From Nocardia colli (GTDB lineage: Bacteria > Actinomycetota > Actinomycetes > Mycobacteriales > Mycobacteriaceae), in the NCBI RefSeq assembly GCF_008704205.1, contig NZ_VXLC01000014.1, positions 62,001 through 126,000 on the forward strand: a DNA stretch of 64,000 nt. Direction: 5' to 3'. The position numbers and the translations under genes are program-made. Positions 9,366 to 19,780 of this stretch are shown piece after piece; position 1 is the first letter of the stretch; each line of letters opens with the position of its first letter. The notes beneath the pieces are model-generated. The model searched no databases and was not told where the DNA came from. It saw only the letters and a program-made list of their open reading frames with translations.

Positions 9366-9411
9366 GATTTCCCGCACCGAAAATCGCATGCAATTTTCGG
9401 TGCGGGAAATC
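9366..9411. repeat. 46-bp palindromic element, copy 1
   Basis: The arms GATTTCCCGCACCGAAAAT and ATTTTCGGTGCGGGAAATC flank a GCATGC centre, with one mismatched pair. The symmetry extends weakly outwards to CCGCACCA/TGGTGCGG. The sequence is identical to the copy at 22293 and close to the one at 55512. It lies between convergent genes (nSTAND and acnR), so it may serve as a two-way terminator. In one frame both strands read the same open peptide (SRTENRMQFSVREI). Confidence 0.9.
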
Positions 9412-9459
9412 AGAAGTGGTGCGGCTCAGTGGGATTCGCGCGGCAGGCCATCCGCGAAC

Positions 9460-10026
9460 TCAGTCGCGACGGCGCACCGAAGCTTCCACGAGATCCAGTA
9501 CCGCAGTGAGGTTCTCATTGGTATGCCCCGACGCGATCCGCGCGATCAACCCATCCAGCACCAGATCCAGGTACCCGAGCAACACATCGGTAGGCACGTC
9601 ATCGCGCAACGCCCCCGCAGCCTTGCGCCGCTCCAACCGAGCCAACGTCGCCGCGGTCAACTCCGCCGACCGCTGAGTCCACCCCGCACGGAACTCAGGA
9701 TCGGTACGCAGCCGGCGCGCGATCTCCAAACGCGTTCCCAGCCAATTGAATTGCTCGGGATGGGCGAGCATGTCCCGCATCACCCCGACGATGCCCTGGT
9801 TGGCCGCGACGTCGGCCATCCGTTCGGCGTCCTCCTGCGCCAGCGCGAGGAACAGCGCGTCCTTGTCCCGGAAGTGGTGGAAGATGGCGCCGCGGGACAG
9901 GCCGATCTCCTCCTCCAGCCGGCGGACCGTGGCGCCCTCGTACCCGTATTCGGCAAAGCAACGCCGCGCCCCGTCGAGAATCTGGCTGCGCCGGGCGGCG
10001 AGGTGATCATCACTGACTTTGGGCAT
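9460..10026 (-). CDS. acnR: TetR-family regulator, AcnR type
   Basis: This encodes 188 residues. An N-terminal TetR helix-turn-helix occupies about residues 12-58 (RRSQILDGARRCFAEYGYEG...LSRGAIFHHFRDKDALF), followed by an all-helical ligand domain. It lies 87 bp downstream of acn on the same strand. AcnR of Corynebacterium glutamicum and Rv1474c of M. tuberculosis occupy the same place, and corynebacterial AcnR represses aconitase. Assignment rests on this conserved position plus family. A matching operator candidate lies in front of acn at 13046-13061. Confidence 0.85.
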   Translation of the reverse strand: MPKVSDDHLAARRSQILDGARRCFAEYGYEGATVRRLEEEIGLSRGAIFHHFRDKDALFLALAQEDAERMADVAANQGIVGVMRDMLAHPEQFNWLGTRLEIARRLRTDPEFRAGWTQRSAELTAATLARLERRKAAGALRDDVPTDVLLGYLDLVLDGLIARIASGHTNENLTAVLDLVEASVRRRD

Positions 10027-10113
10027 AGCGGGCGTGCTCCTCCAAGAGGTGTGAGAAGTCCGCGCACCGCGAAAACGCGGTGCGCGGACCCTCGACTAAC
10101 GGCGTGTGCGTGA

Positions 10114-12933
10114 TCAGCCGCGAATCATGTTGCGCAGCACGTACTGCAGGATGCCGCCGTTGCGGTAGTAATCGGCCTCACCGGGGGTGTCGATCCGGAC
10201 CACGGCGTCGAAGGTGATCTTGTCACCGTTCTCCTTGGTGGCGGTGACCTTCAGGGTCTTCGGCGTCGTGCCCTCGTTCAGCTTGGTGATGCCCTCGATG
10301 TCGAAGGTCTCGGTGCCGTCCAGCTTCAGCGACGCGGCCGACTCGCCGGCCGGGAACTGCAGCGGAATGACGCCCATGCCAATGAGATTCGAGCGGTGGA
10401 TGCGCTCGAACGACTCGGTGATGACGGCCTTCACGCCGAGCAGCGAGGTGCCCTTGGCCGCCCAGTCGCGCGAGGAACCCGAGCCGTACTCCTTGCCGCC
10501 GAGCACGACCAGCGGGATGCCCGCGGCCTGGTAGTTCTGCGAGGCGTCGTAGATGAAGGCCTGCGGGCCGCCGTCCTGGGTGAAGTCGCGGGTGTAACCG
10601 CCCGAGACGTCGTCCAGGAGCTGGTTGCGCAGCCGGATGTTGGCGAAGGTGCCGCGGATCATCACCTCGTGGTTACCGCGCCGCGAGCCGTAGGAGTTGT
10701 AGTCCTTGCGCTCGACGCCGTGACCCTCGAGGTACTGCGCGGCCGGCGTGCCGGCCTTGATGTTGCCCGCGGGGGAGATGTGGTCGGTGGTGACCGAGTC
10801 GCCGAGCAGGGCGAGCACCCGCGCGCCGGAGATGTCGGTGACCGGCTCCGGGTTCTGCGGCATGCCGTCGAAGTACGGAGGCTTGCGCACGTAGGTGGAG
10901 TCGGCGTCCCAGTCGAAGATCTTGCCCTCGGGGGTCTCCAGGCCGCGCCAGCGCTCGTCACCCTTGAACACGTCGGCGTAGGACTTGATGAACATGTCCT
11001 GGCTGATCGCGGTGCCGATGGTCTCCTCGATCTCCTTCGAGGACGGCCAGATGTCCTTCAGGAACACGTCGTTGCCGTCGGCGTCCTGGCCGAGCGCGTC
11101 GTGCTCGAAGTCGAAGTCCATCGTTCCGGCGAGCGCGTAGGCGATGACCAGCGGCGGCGAGGCCAGGTAGTTCATCTTCACGTCGGGGGAGATGCGGCCT
11201 TCGAAGTTGCGGTTGCCGGACAGCACGGCGGTGACCGAGAGGTCGTTGTCGTTGATCGCCTTGGACACGGCCTCCGGCAGCGGGCCGGTGTTGCCGATGC
11301 AGGTGGCGCAGCCGTAGCCGACCAGGAAGAAGCCGAGCTTCTCCAGGTAGGGCCACAGGCCGGCCTTGTTGTAGTAGTCGTTGACGACCTGCGAACCCGG
11401 CGCCATGGAGGTCTTCACCCACGGCTTGGAGGTCAGGCCCTTCTCGACGGCGTTGCGCGCGAGCAGCGCGGCGCCGAGCATGACCGACGGGTTGGAGGTG
11501 TTGGTGCAGGAGGTGATCGAGGCGACCACCACCGCGCCGTGGTCGAGCACGAAGTCGCCGTACTCCTCCGAGGACACCTTGACCGGCTTGCTCGGGCGGC
11601 CGACGGCGCCGTTCGCGGCGGACGGGATCAGCACCGCGTCGTCGTCGGCGAAGGACAGCACGGCCGGATCGCTGGCCGGGAAGGACTCCTCGATCGCCTC
11701 GTCCAGGTGTGTGTGCGGGGTGGCGGCGGCGGGGCCGCTCTCCGCGTCGTTGGTGTAGTTGTGGATGTCCTTGCGGAACGCGGTCTTGGAGTCCGACAAC
11801 AGGATTCGGTCCTGCGGACGCTTCGGGCCTGCGATCGACGGGACCACGTCGCCCAGGTCGAGCTCCATGTACTCCGAGTACACCGGCTCGTGCTCGGCGT
11901 CGTGCCACATGCCCTGCTCTTTGGCGTACGCCTCGACCAGCGCGAGCTGGTCGTCGCTGCGACCGGTCAGGCGCAGGTAGTCGATGGTCACCTCGTCGAT
12001 CGGGAAGATCGCTGCGGTGGAACCGAATTCGGGGCTCATGTTGCCCAGGGTCGCGCGGTTCGCCAGCGGCACCTCGGCGACGCCCTTGCCGTAGAACTCG
12101 ACGAACTTGCCGACCACGCCGTGCTTGCGCAGCATGTCGGTGACGGTGAGCACCACGTCGGTGGCGGTGACGCCGGGCTTGATCTCACCGGTCAGCTTGA
12201 AGCCGACGACGCGCGGGATCAGCATGGAGACGGGCTGGCCGAGCATGGCCGCCTCGGCCTCGATTCCGCCGACGCCCCAACCCAATACGCCGAGGCCGTT
12301 GACCATCGTGGTGTGCGAGTCGGTGCCGACGCAGGTGTCCGGGTAGGCCTGGCCGTTGCGGACCATGACGGTGCGGGCCAGGTGCTCGATGTTGACCTGG
12401 TGCACGATGCCGGTGCCCGGGGGGACGACCTTGAAGTCGTCGAACGCGCCCTGGCCCCAGCGCAGGAACTGGTAGCGCTCGCGGTTGCGCGAGTATTCGA
12501 TGTCGACGTTGCGCTCCAGCGCGTCGGCGCGGCCGAACACGTCGATGATCACCGAGTGGTCGATGACCATCTCGGCGGGCGCGAGCGGGTTGACCTTGTC
12601 CGGGTCGCCGCCGAGGGTCTGCACGGCCTCCCGCATGGTGGCGAGGTCGACGATGCAGGGCACGCCGGTGAAGTCCTGCATGATCACGCGGGCCGGAGTG
12701 AACTGGATCTCGATGCTCGGCTCGGCCGAGGCGTCCCAGTCCGCGATGGCGCGGATGTGGTCGGCGGTGATGTTCGCGCCGTCCTCGGTGCGGAGCAGGT
12801 TCTCCGCGAGGACCTTGAGTGCGTAGGGGAGTTTCTTGGTGCCGGGCACGGCGGAGAGGCGGAAGATCTCGTAGGAGTTGCTTCCGACCTCGAGGGTGCC
12901 CTTGGCGCCGAAAGTATCGATACTTGTCGTCAC
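10114..12933 (-). CDS. acnA: Aconitate hydratase A
   Basis: This encodes 939 residues and catalyses citrate-isocitrate isomerisation in the TCA cycle. Cluster ligands are visible as C476 (SCTNTSNP), C542 and C545 (CATCIGNTGPL), with the 66- and 3-residue spacing normal for AcnA/IRP1-type enzymes. The C-terminal swivel domain has LGDSVTTDHISPAG and YGSGSSRDWAAKG. An acidic insert of about 35 residues before residue 440 is common in actinobacterial forms. The GTG start at 12933 has GGAG six bases upstream. It is divergent from the Rv1476-like gene across a 332-bp gap and followed by acnR. Confidence 0.97.
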   Translation of the reverse strand: MTTSIDTFGAKGTLEVGSNSYEIFRLSAVPGTKKLPYALKVLAENLLRTEDGANITADHIRAIADWDASAEPSIEIQFTPARVIMQDFTGVPCIVDLATMREAVQTLGGDPDKVNPLAPAEMVIDHSVIIDVFGRADALERNVDIEYSRNRERYQFLRWGQGAFDDFKVVPPGTGIVHQVNIEHLARTVMVRNGQAYPDTCVGTDSHTTMVNGLGVLGWGVGGIEAEAAMLGQPVSMLIPRVVGFKLTGEIKPGVTATDVVLTVTDMLRKHGVVGKFVEFYGKGVAEVPLANRATLGNMSPEFGSTAAIFPIDEVTIDYLRLTGRSDDQLALVEAYAKEQGMWHDAEHEPVYSEYMELDLGDVVPSIAGPKRPQDRILLSDSKTAFRKDIHNYTNDAESGPAAATPHTHLDEAIEESFPASDPAVLSFADDDAVLIPSAANGAVGRPSKPVKVSSEEYGDFVLDHGAVVVASITSCTNTSNPSVMLGAALLARNAVEKGLTSKPWVKTSMAPGSQVVNDYYNKAGLWPYLEKLGFFLVGYGCATCIGNTGPLPEAVSKAINDNDLSVTAVLSGNRNFEGRISPDVKMNYLASPPLVIAYALAGTMDFDFEHDALGQDADGNDVFLKDIWPSSKEIEETIGTAISQDMFIKSYADVFKGDERWRGLETPEGKIFDWDADSTYVRKPPYFDGMPQNPEPVTDISGARVLALLGDSVTTDHISPAGNIKAGTPAAQYLEGHGVERKDYNSYGSRRGNHEVMIRGTFANIRLRNQLLDDVSGGYTRDFTQDGGPQAFIYDASQNYQAAGIPLVVLGGKEYGSGSSRDWAAKGTSLLGVKAVITESFERIHRSNLIGMGVIPLQFPAGESAASLKLDGTETFDIEGITKLNEGTTPKTLKVTATKENGDKITFDAVVRIDTPGEADYYRNGGILQYVLRNMIRG

Positions 12934-13045
12934 GTCAGCTCCACTCGTCTGTGAGGGTTGGCCGTCGGCGGGGCTGTGCCGGCGACCGAGTCTTTGCAGG
13001 TTGCTCCGACGCCGAGTGCGCCGGTTCCTCGCGCTACGACCTTAA

Positions 13046-13061
13046 CAGTACGCTTGTCCTG
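13046..13061. promoter_or_regulatory. Candidate AcnR operator in the acn upstream region
   Basis: CAGTAC-GCTT-GTCCTG is a near-palindrome that closely fits the AcnR site I recall from C. glutamicum (CAGNAC-N4-GTACTG). It lies 113 bp upstream of the acn start in a 332-bp divergent gap (12934-13265). On the acn strand it overlaps a plausible -10 (TACTGT). I see no RNA gene or convincing ORF in the rest of the gap. Confidence 0.5.
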
Positions 13062-13265
13062 TGAGCGCATCGGCCCCGCCCGCTCAGTCTGCTCCAGGGC
13101 CGCCCACGCGGCCGCGCGGGGGCGCGTCGCGTGCCGTCTGCGCGTGCACCGACTCTCCGTCGCGTACTGTGCTTTCGGAGCCAGCCGGGTGGCGTTGCGC
13201 TCGCCCAGCAGTGTTGGATGCACGTCGCTTCGGATGCCGATGCGGCTCGACAGACCGGATGGAAG

Positions 13266-13838
13266 ATGACCGTCTCGCACACCTCGGTTTTCACCCCCAT
13301 GGCCGCCGGCCTGCCGCCGAACGTCACCGAGGACACCGTCGCCACCATCAAGGCCGACCTGGCCGACAATCACGTCGCCACGCTCGACGGTAAGGATCAG
13401 TCGGAGCTGGCGTCGGTCGCCGCCGACGCGAACGCGCACGGAATCCCGCTGAACATCGTGATCGTGCCCGGCGCTCCCGGCCACGAAAGCCTGCGTGACC
13501 TGGCCACCACTATCGGCAAGGATCAGCAGGGCACCGTCCTCGTGCTGAGCGATGACTGGGCGGGCACCTACAGCGACTCGATCTCCCGGGTCCGGCTCGA
13601 GTGGGCCGAGGACAAGGCGAAGTTCAACGGAGGTCACTCCGCCGAGGCGGCCCAACAGTTCGTGGCCAAGCTGGAGCAGCCGGAAGCCGTCTCCTGGACC
13701 ACGATCGCCAGTGTGTTGCTCGCGGGCACCGCGGCGGTCGTGATCGGGCTCTACTTCGTGAAGTCGCGTCGGCGTGCCGAACCCGCCACGCCGGTGTCTG
13801 TTTCAGATTCGGACGGCGATCGGGCCTCCACCGCATAG
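13266..13838 (+). CDS. Rv1476-like membrane protein
   Basis: This encodes 190 residues. A soluble N-terminal domain of about 145 residues (LPPNVTEDTVATIKADL..., VLVLSDDWAGTYSDSISRVRLEWAED) is followed by one transmembrane span (about residues 147-167) and a short basic-polar tail. The fold resembles the TPM/Psb32-type domain of actinobacterial membrane proteins; that is inference. Its position between acn and ripA and the motif pattern fit Rv1476 of M. tuberculosis. ATG 13266 was chosen because homologues begin close to this point; longer in-frame starts back to 13131 lack family support. Confidence 0.7.
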   Translation: MTVSHTSVFTPMAAGLPPNVTEDTVATIKADLADNHVATLDGKDQSELASVAADANAHGIPLNIVIVPGAPGHESLRDLATTIGKDQQGTVLVLSDDWAGTYSDSISRVRLEWAEDKAKFNGGHSAEAAQQFVAKLEQPEAVSWTTIASVLLAGTAAVVIGLYFVKSRRRAEPATPVSVSDSDGDRASTA

Positions 13839-13855
13839 CTGGTTGCTAACCAGCT
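13837..13855 (+). terminator. 8-bp stem hairpin at the stop codon
   Basis: AGCTGGTT-GCT-AACCAGCT overlaps the last stop base of the Rv1476-like gene and is followed by ACTTTCCC. It is a small terminator candidate isolating the gene from ripA. Confidence 0.4.
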
Positions 13856-13893
13856 ACTTTCCCTGACGACCGGTATGTAATACCGCTCGGAAA

Positions 13894-13926
13894 CCTTTGC
13901 CGCATCCGGCTATTTCCAGGCAAAGG
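13894..13926. promoter_or_regulatory. Inverted repeat upstream of ripA
   Basis: CCTTTGCC (13894-13901) and GGCAAAGG (13919-13926) form a perfect 8-bp inverted repeat across 17 nt, about 180 bp upstream of the ripA start. It could be an operator or an RNA stem. The 265-bp gap 13839-14103 otherwise shows no gene, and I could not find the conserved blocks of a c-di-AMP riboswitch. Confidence 0.35.
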
Positions 13927-14103
13927 CAAAATTACGCGCCTGTCATTCTGTGGCTGGAGTTCCTTTGGTGACTCGAGTGTCGTACGGTCGTGTAGTTACC
14001 GATGGGGAAAGAGTGTTGTCAGGGGTTATCTGCCCACCATCGAGCCTGTAGGTGTGGTTGGTGCTCGTGGGGCGTTGCTGGGTTCGGGTCCTTGGGAGGT
14101 GCG

Positions 14104-15519
14104 ATGCGCAACAACGGCGAAGCCGCCTATCGGCGTCCGCTGGGGATCGCTCTGGGGTTGCTGGTGTCGGTCGCGGTAGTCCTGGCCGGACCCGCCGCCG
14201 CGGTGCCCCCCGCCCCGCCGAACCCGAGTGACGGCGAGATCGCCGGTGCCGGAGCCCAAGTCGACGCGGGCGTGACCGAGGTCGGCGGGCTGATCAATCA
14301 GGTCGCGGTGGTCGACCAGCAGTTGCAGCAGCTCGACAGCGAGGTCGCGCGCAAGCGCGAAGAGGTGAACAAGGCCCTCGTAGATCTACAGAACGCGCGC
14401 GACGCCGCCGACGCGGCCGCCGTCGTCGTCGACAACACCCAGCGCGAATTGGCCGACGCCGGAACGAAAGTCGGCGCGGCCCGGCGCAACTTCGACCAGT
14501 TCGCCGCCCAGGCCTACACCCGCCCCGCGGCCGAGTCCATGGTCGTCTACCTAGCCGCGGCCACGCCGGCCGCCGCCCTGGACCAGGCCCAGCTCCTATC
14601 CTTGGTCTCGAAGAACCAGCAGCAGGTCCTCGACGGCCTACGCCGCGCGCAGATCGACCAGGGCAACAAGAACTCCAGTGCGCGCCAAGCGAAGTCGGAC
14701 GCCGACGCGGCCGCCGCGGCCGCCGACCAGGCCAAGCAGGACGCCGAGCACGCGGTCGTCGCCGCGAAGGCCGCGCTCGATCAGCAGACGGTGCAGCGGG
14801 ACAACCTGCAACGCCAGCGCCAGGATGCGCAGGGCCGCTTGGACTTCGCCCGGCAGAACGTCGCCGGATTACAAGGACAGCGGGACGCCTACTTGAACTG
14901 GGAACAGCAGCGCAAGGCCGAAGAGGCCGCAGTGCGCGCCGCAGCCGCGGCCGCCGCTGCCCGCGCCGCCGCCGACCAGAACGCCCAGGGCCGGGCCGGC
15001 CAGCTCGGCGACGGCAAGCGCCCGCATACCCAAATGGAGAATTCGCCCCCGCCGCGCCGCAGCACCCCGCGTCCGAGCCTGCCGTCCGTCGGCGGCTCCG
15101 CGGCGGTCGAGACGGTGGTCGACCGCGCCATGTCTCAGCTCGGCGTCATCTACGCCTGGGGCGGCGGCGACGAGGACGGCCCGACCTACGGCATCCACGA
15201 CGGCGGCGTCGCCGACAGCTACGGCGACTTCAACAAGATCGGCTTCGACTGCTCCGGCCTGATGATCTATGCCTTTGCCGGGATCGGGGTTTCGCTGCCG
15301 CACTACAGCGGGTACCAGTACAACGCGGGCACTCGCGTGCCGGTCGATCAGCGCGCCCGCGGCGACATGCTGTTCTGGGGTGCGAACGCCAGCGAGCATG
15401 TCGCGCTGTACCTGGGTAACGGGCAGATGATCGAGGCGCCGGAGTCCGGCGAGGTCGTCCGGGTGACGTCGGTGCGCGAGGGTGGCATCATGCCGTACGC
15501 GGTGCGGATCGTCAGCTGA
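14104..15519 (+). CDS. ripA: NlpC/P60 peptidoglycan endopeptidase RipA
   Basis: This encodes 471 residues, close to RipA of M. tuberculosis. A signal peptide ends near AAAVPP (about residue 36). A long coiled-coil region follows (residues 50-300, Ala/Gln/Asp-rich). The NlpC/P60 domain covers about 335-471 with catalytic C383 (FDCSG) and H432 (SEHVALY); E444 lies in NGQMIEAP. Family members cleave the D-Glu-mDAP bond in the cell-wall stem peptide during division. The ATG at 14104 follows GGGAGG. In M. tuberculosis ripB follows ripA; here moxR comes next and no ripB is present. Confidence 0.9.
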   Translation: MRNNGEAAYRRPLGIALGLLVSVAVVLAGPAAAVPPAPPNPSDGEIAGAGAQVDAGVTEVGGLINQVAVVDQQLQQLDSEVARKREEVNKALVDLQNARDAADAAAVVVDNTQRELADAGTKVGAARRNFDQFAAQAYTRPAAESMVVYLAAATPAAALDQAQLLSLVSKNQQQVLDGLRRAQIDQGNKNSSARQAKSDADAAAAAADQAKQDAEHAVVAAKAALDQQTVQRDNLQRQRQDAQGRLDFARQNVAGLQGQRDAYLNWEQQRKAEEAAVRAAAAAAAARAAADQNAQGRAGQLGDGKRPHTQMENSPPPRRSTPRPSLPSVGGSAAVETVVDRAMSQLGVIYAWGGGDEDGPTYGIHDGGVADSYGDFNKIGFDCSGLMIYAFAGIGVSLPHYSGYQYNAGTRVPVDQRARGDMLFWGANASEHVALYLGNGQMIEAPESGEVVRVTSVREGGIMPYAVRIVS

Positions 15520-15664
15520 CGTTTATCCTTCGCCGTGCCGCGGATCGACCGAACCGGACATCTGAAAGCTTTGAATTCCCTTCATGTCGGGTCCGGTTGC
15601 GGCACATACGGCCATTACCTGGAATAGTTGTGGCAGCACGCACAGGACCAAGGCGAAAGCGGGG

Positions 15665-16875
<1,211 letters not shown>

Positions 16876-16879
<4 letters not shown>

Positions 16880-17907
16880 CCGCAGCGCCGGAACCGCTTC
16901 CCGCAGTGTCTACCCACCCCCGGTCGGCTCCGCCTCCCTACCAACCCCCAGCGGCACGGTCACCCCATGCTCCGCCGTCTTTCCACGCGGGCGAGCTGAC
17001 CGACCCGCGGCTGACCGCGGCGCTGAAAACGCTCGAGCTCACGGTGCGCCGCCGGCTCGACGGCGTGCTGCACGGCGACCACCTCGGCCTGATTCCCGGA
17101 CCCGGCTCCGAGCCGGGCGAGGCGCGCACCTATCAGCCGGGTGACGATGTGCGGCAGATGGATTGGTCGGTCACCGCCCGCACCACCCATCCGCACGTGC
17201 GGCAGAGCATCGCCGACCGGGAGCTGGAAACCTGGATGGTCGTCGACCTGTCGGCCAGCCTCGACTTCGGCACCGCGCTGTGCCAGAAGCGCGACCTGGC
17301 GATCGCCGCCGCGGCCGCCATCACCCATCTCACCAGCGGTGGCGGCAACCGGATCGGCGCCGTCGTCGCGACCGGCGAGGAACTGGTCCGGGTGCCCGCG
17401 CGCAGCGGCCGGGTGCACGCCCAATCGCTGCTGCGCAGCATCGCGACCACCCCGCACGCCCGCGACGGCGTGCGCGGCGACCTGCGTGGCGGCATCGAAT
17501 CGCTGCGCCGCCCGCAGCGCAAGCGCGGCCTCGCGGTGATCATCAGCGACTTCCTCGGCGACATCGACTGGCAGCGTTCGCTGCGCGCCATCTCCGCGCG
17601 CCACGACCTGCTCGCGGTGGAGGTGCTCGACCCGCGCGACCTGTCGCTGCCCGACGTCGGCGACGTCGTGCTGCACGACCCGGAGACCGGGCGCACCCGC
17701 GAATTCAGCGTGACGCCCACGCTGCGCGCCGATTTCGCGGCCGCCGCGCAACGGCACCGGAATCAGGTCGAAGAGGCGTTGCGCAGTTGCGGCGCACCGG
17801 TGCTCACCCTGCAGACCGATCGGGACTGGATCTCCGACGTGGTCCGGTTCGTGTCCACCCGGCGCCACAGCTTGGGCGCCCCGACCGGGCGGGTGCCACG
17901 CCAGTGA
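16876..17907 (+). CDS. DUF58 domain protein
   Basis: This encodes 343 residues. GTG 16876 overlaps the moxR stop by 4 nt. A proline-rich start of about 40 residues precedes a DUF58 signature (PGDDVRQMDWSVTARTTHPHVRQ) and a VWA-like second half (MVVDLSASLDFG; LAVIISDFLGD). DUF58 proteins are regular partners of MoxR ATPases and are presumed to couple them to a target. Counterpart of Rv1480. The translational coupling supports stoichiometric expression with MoxR. Confidence 0.9.
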
Positions 17908-18908
17908 GTATTTCGCATTTCACCGCGCAGATCTGGCTCGGTTTCCTGGCCGTCGTCGCGCTGATCGCGCTCGGCTACATCCTGGTCCAGCGCAGCAGGC
18001 ACAAGCACATGCTGCAGTTCTCGAATATGGAGCTGCTGGAGAAGGTCGCCCCGTCGCGGCCGAGTCAGTTCCGGCATGTGCCGGTCGCGCTGATGCTGGT
18101 CGGCCTGGTCTTCCTGACCGTCGCGGCCGCCGGGCCGACCGCGGTCAAGAAGGTGCCGCGCAATCGCGCGACCGTCATTCTGGTGATGGACGTTTCGCTG
18201 TCCATGGAGGCGACCGACGTGCCGCCGAGCCGGTTGCAGGTCGCGCAGAAGGCAGGCAAGGAGTTCGTCGACGGACTCACCCCCGGCATCAACCTCGGCT
18301 TCGTCACCTTCGCCGGCACCGCCTCGGTGATGGTCTCGCCGACCACCAACCGGGAAGCCGTCAAGGCCGCTATCGACAACATCAAACTGGCCGAGCGCAC
18401 CGCGACCGGTGAGGGCATCTTCACCGCGCTCAATTCCATCGACACCCTGGCCTCCGTGCTCGGCGGCGCGGAGACCCCGCCGCCCGCGCGCATCGTGCTG
18501 ATGTCGGACGGCAAGCAGACCGTGCCGGACGACAAGGACGTCGACAATCCGCGGCACGGCTTCACCGCCGCGCGCCTGGCCAAGAACAAGAACATCCCGG
18601 TGTCGACGATCTCGTTCGGCACCGAATGGGGCTCGGTGGAGATCCCTGACCAGGACGGACAGGGTTCCCAGCGGGTCAAGGTGCCGGTCGACAACGACTC
18701 GTTGCGCGAGATAGCCAAGCTCTCCGGCGGCGATTTCTACACCGCGTCCAGCCTCGCGGAACTGACCGCCGTCTACGACACCCTCGAACAGCAGATCGGT
18801 TACGAGATGACCAGGGGCGATGCGAGCCGGCCGTGGTTGTTGCTCGGCATGCTGCTGGTCGCCGCGGGCGTCGTCACCGGATTGCTTTATCGTCAACGCC
18901 TGCCGTAA
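17904..18908 (+). CDS. Membrane-anchored VWA domain protein
   Basis: This encodes 334 residues from GTG 17904, which overlaps the DUF58 stop by 4 nt. Transmembrane segments lie at about 8-27, 60-78 and 307-327. Between the second and third is a von Willebrand A domain with an intact metal-ion site (MDVSLSMEATD, the D-x-S-x-S motif, about residue 97). It is a BatA-like protein and counterpart of Rv1481. The MoxR/DUF58/VWA trio is usually linked to maturation or quality control of envelope proteins; a role in cell-wall enzyme assembly beside ripA is inference. Confidence 0.88.
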   Translation: MSISHFTAQIWLGFLAVVALIALGYILVQRSRHKHMLQFSNMELLEKVAPSRPSQFRHVPVALMLVGLVFLTVAAAGPTAVKKVPRNRATVILVMDVSLSMEATDVPPSRLQVAQKAGKEFVDGLTPGINLGFVTFAGTASVMVSPTTNREAVKAAIDNIKLAERTATGEGIFTALNSIDTLASVLGGAETPPPARIVLMSDGKQTVPDDKDVDNPRHGFTAARLAKNKNIPVSTISFGTEWGSVEIPDQDGQGSQRVKVPVDNDSLREIAKLSGGDFYTASSLAELTAVYDTLEQQIGYEMTRGDASRPWLLLGMLLVAAGVVTGLLYRQRLP

Positions 18909-18986
18909 CGCCATGCGACTTGTGGCATCTACCAAGGGGTAGAGCCGAGGCGCGGCGTCCGAACCTCACCAGATAGGTTGATCGTC

Positions 18987-19703
18987 ATGTCGAACATCAC
19001 ATCCCGGTCCGTCCTCGTCACCGGCGGTAATCGCGGCATCGGGCTCGCGGTCGCGCAGCGGCTGCTGGCCGACGGTCACAAGGTGGCTGTCACGCATCGT
19101 GGGTCCGGCGCGCCGGAAGGCATGCTCGGCGTGAAATGCGATGTGACCGATAGTGCTTCGGTCGATGCGGCCTTCAGCGAGGTCGAGGAGAAGCAGGGTC
19201 CGGTCGAGGTGCTCGTCGCGAACGCGGGCATCACCGACGACACGCTGCTCATGCGGATGACCGAGGAGCAGTTCACCAAGGTCATCGACGCGAACCTGAC
19301 CGGTGCGTTCCGCTGTGCCAAGCGGGCCAATCGCGCGATGCTGCGGGCGCGCTGGGGCCGGATGATCTTCCTCGGCTCGGTCGTCGGCCTCGGTGGTGGC
19401 CCCGGCCAGATCAACTACGCCTCGTCCAAGGCCGGCGTCGTCGGTCTCGCGCGTTCGATCACCCGTGAGCTCGGCTCGCGCTCGATCACCGCGAACGTGG
19501 TCGCGCCGGGCTTCATCGAGACCGACATGACCAAGGATCTGCCCGACGATCTGCGCGACACCGCCAAGAAGTTCATCCCGCTGCAGCGCCTCGGCCAGCC
19601 CGAAGACGTCGCGGCCGTGGTCAGCTTCCTGGCCTCCGAGGATTCCCGCTACGTGTCCGGCGCGATCATCCCGGTCGACGGCGGCATGGGCATGGGCCAC
19701 TGA
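18987..19703 (+). CDS. fabG1: Beta-ketoacyl-ACP reductase MabA/FabG1
   Basis: This encodes 238 residues and performs the NADPH-dependent 3-ketoacyl-ACP reduction of mycolate FAS-II elongation. It has the SDR coenzyme motif TGGNRGIG and the catalytic triad S131, Y144, K148 (GSVVGLGGGPGQINYASSK). The C-terminus ISGA/VSGAIIPVDGGMGMGH is the mycobacterial MabA ending. ATG 18987 was chosen over TTG 18978. The gene is 77 bp upstream of inhA in the conserved fabG1-inhA pair; the 78-bp gap before it may hold the operon promoter. Confidence 0.95.
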   Translation: MSNITSRSVLVTGGNRGIGLAVAQRLLADGHKVAVTHRGSGAPEGMLGVKCDVTDSASVDAAFSEVEEKQGPVEVLVANAGITDDTLLMRMTEEQFTKVIDANLTGAFRCAKRANRAMLRARWGRMIFLGSVVGLGGGPGQINYASSKAGVVGLARSITRELGSRSITANVVAPGFIETDMTKDLPDDLRDTAKKFIPLQRLGQPEDVAAVVSFLASEDSRYVSGAIIPVDGGMGMGH

Positions 19704-19780
19704 CCTGACGGACCCCGCGGCACCGAAACCTCGGCGGCCGCAAGCAATTCCACACTCGACTCCAGGAGAACCGAAAACTT

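Noticed and set aside
10396..12954. 852-codon ORF opposite acnA
   Set aside because: It mirrors the high-GC third positions of acnA; composition (Val/Gly/Arg/His-rich) is that of a shadow frame.
13839..14103. c-di-AMP (ydaO) riboswitch in front of ripA
   Set aside because: Such riboswitches occur upstream of cell-wall hydrolases in actinobacteria, but its conserved blocks are not visible here.
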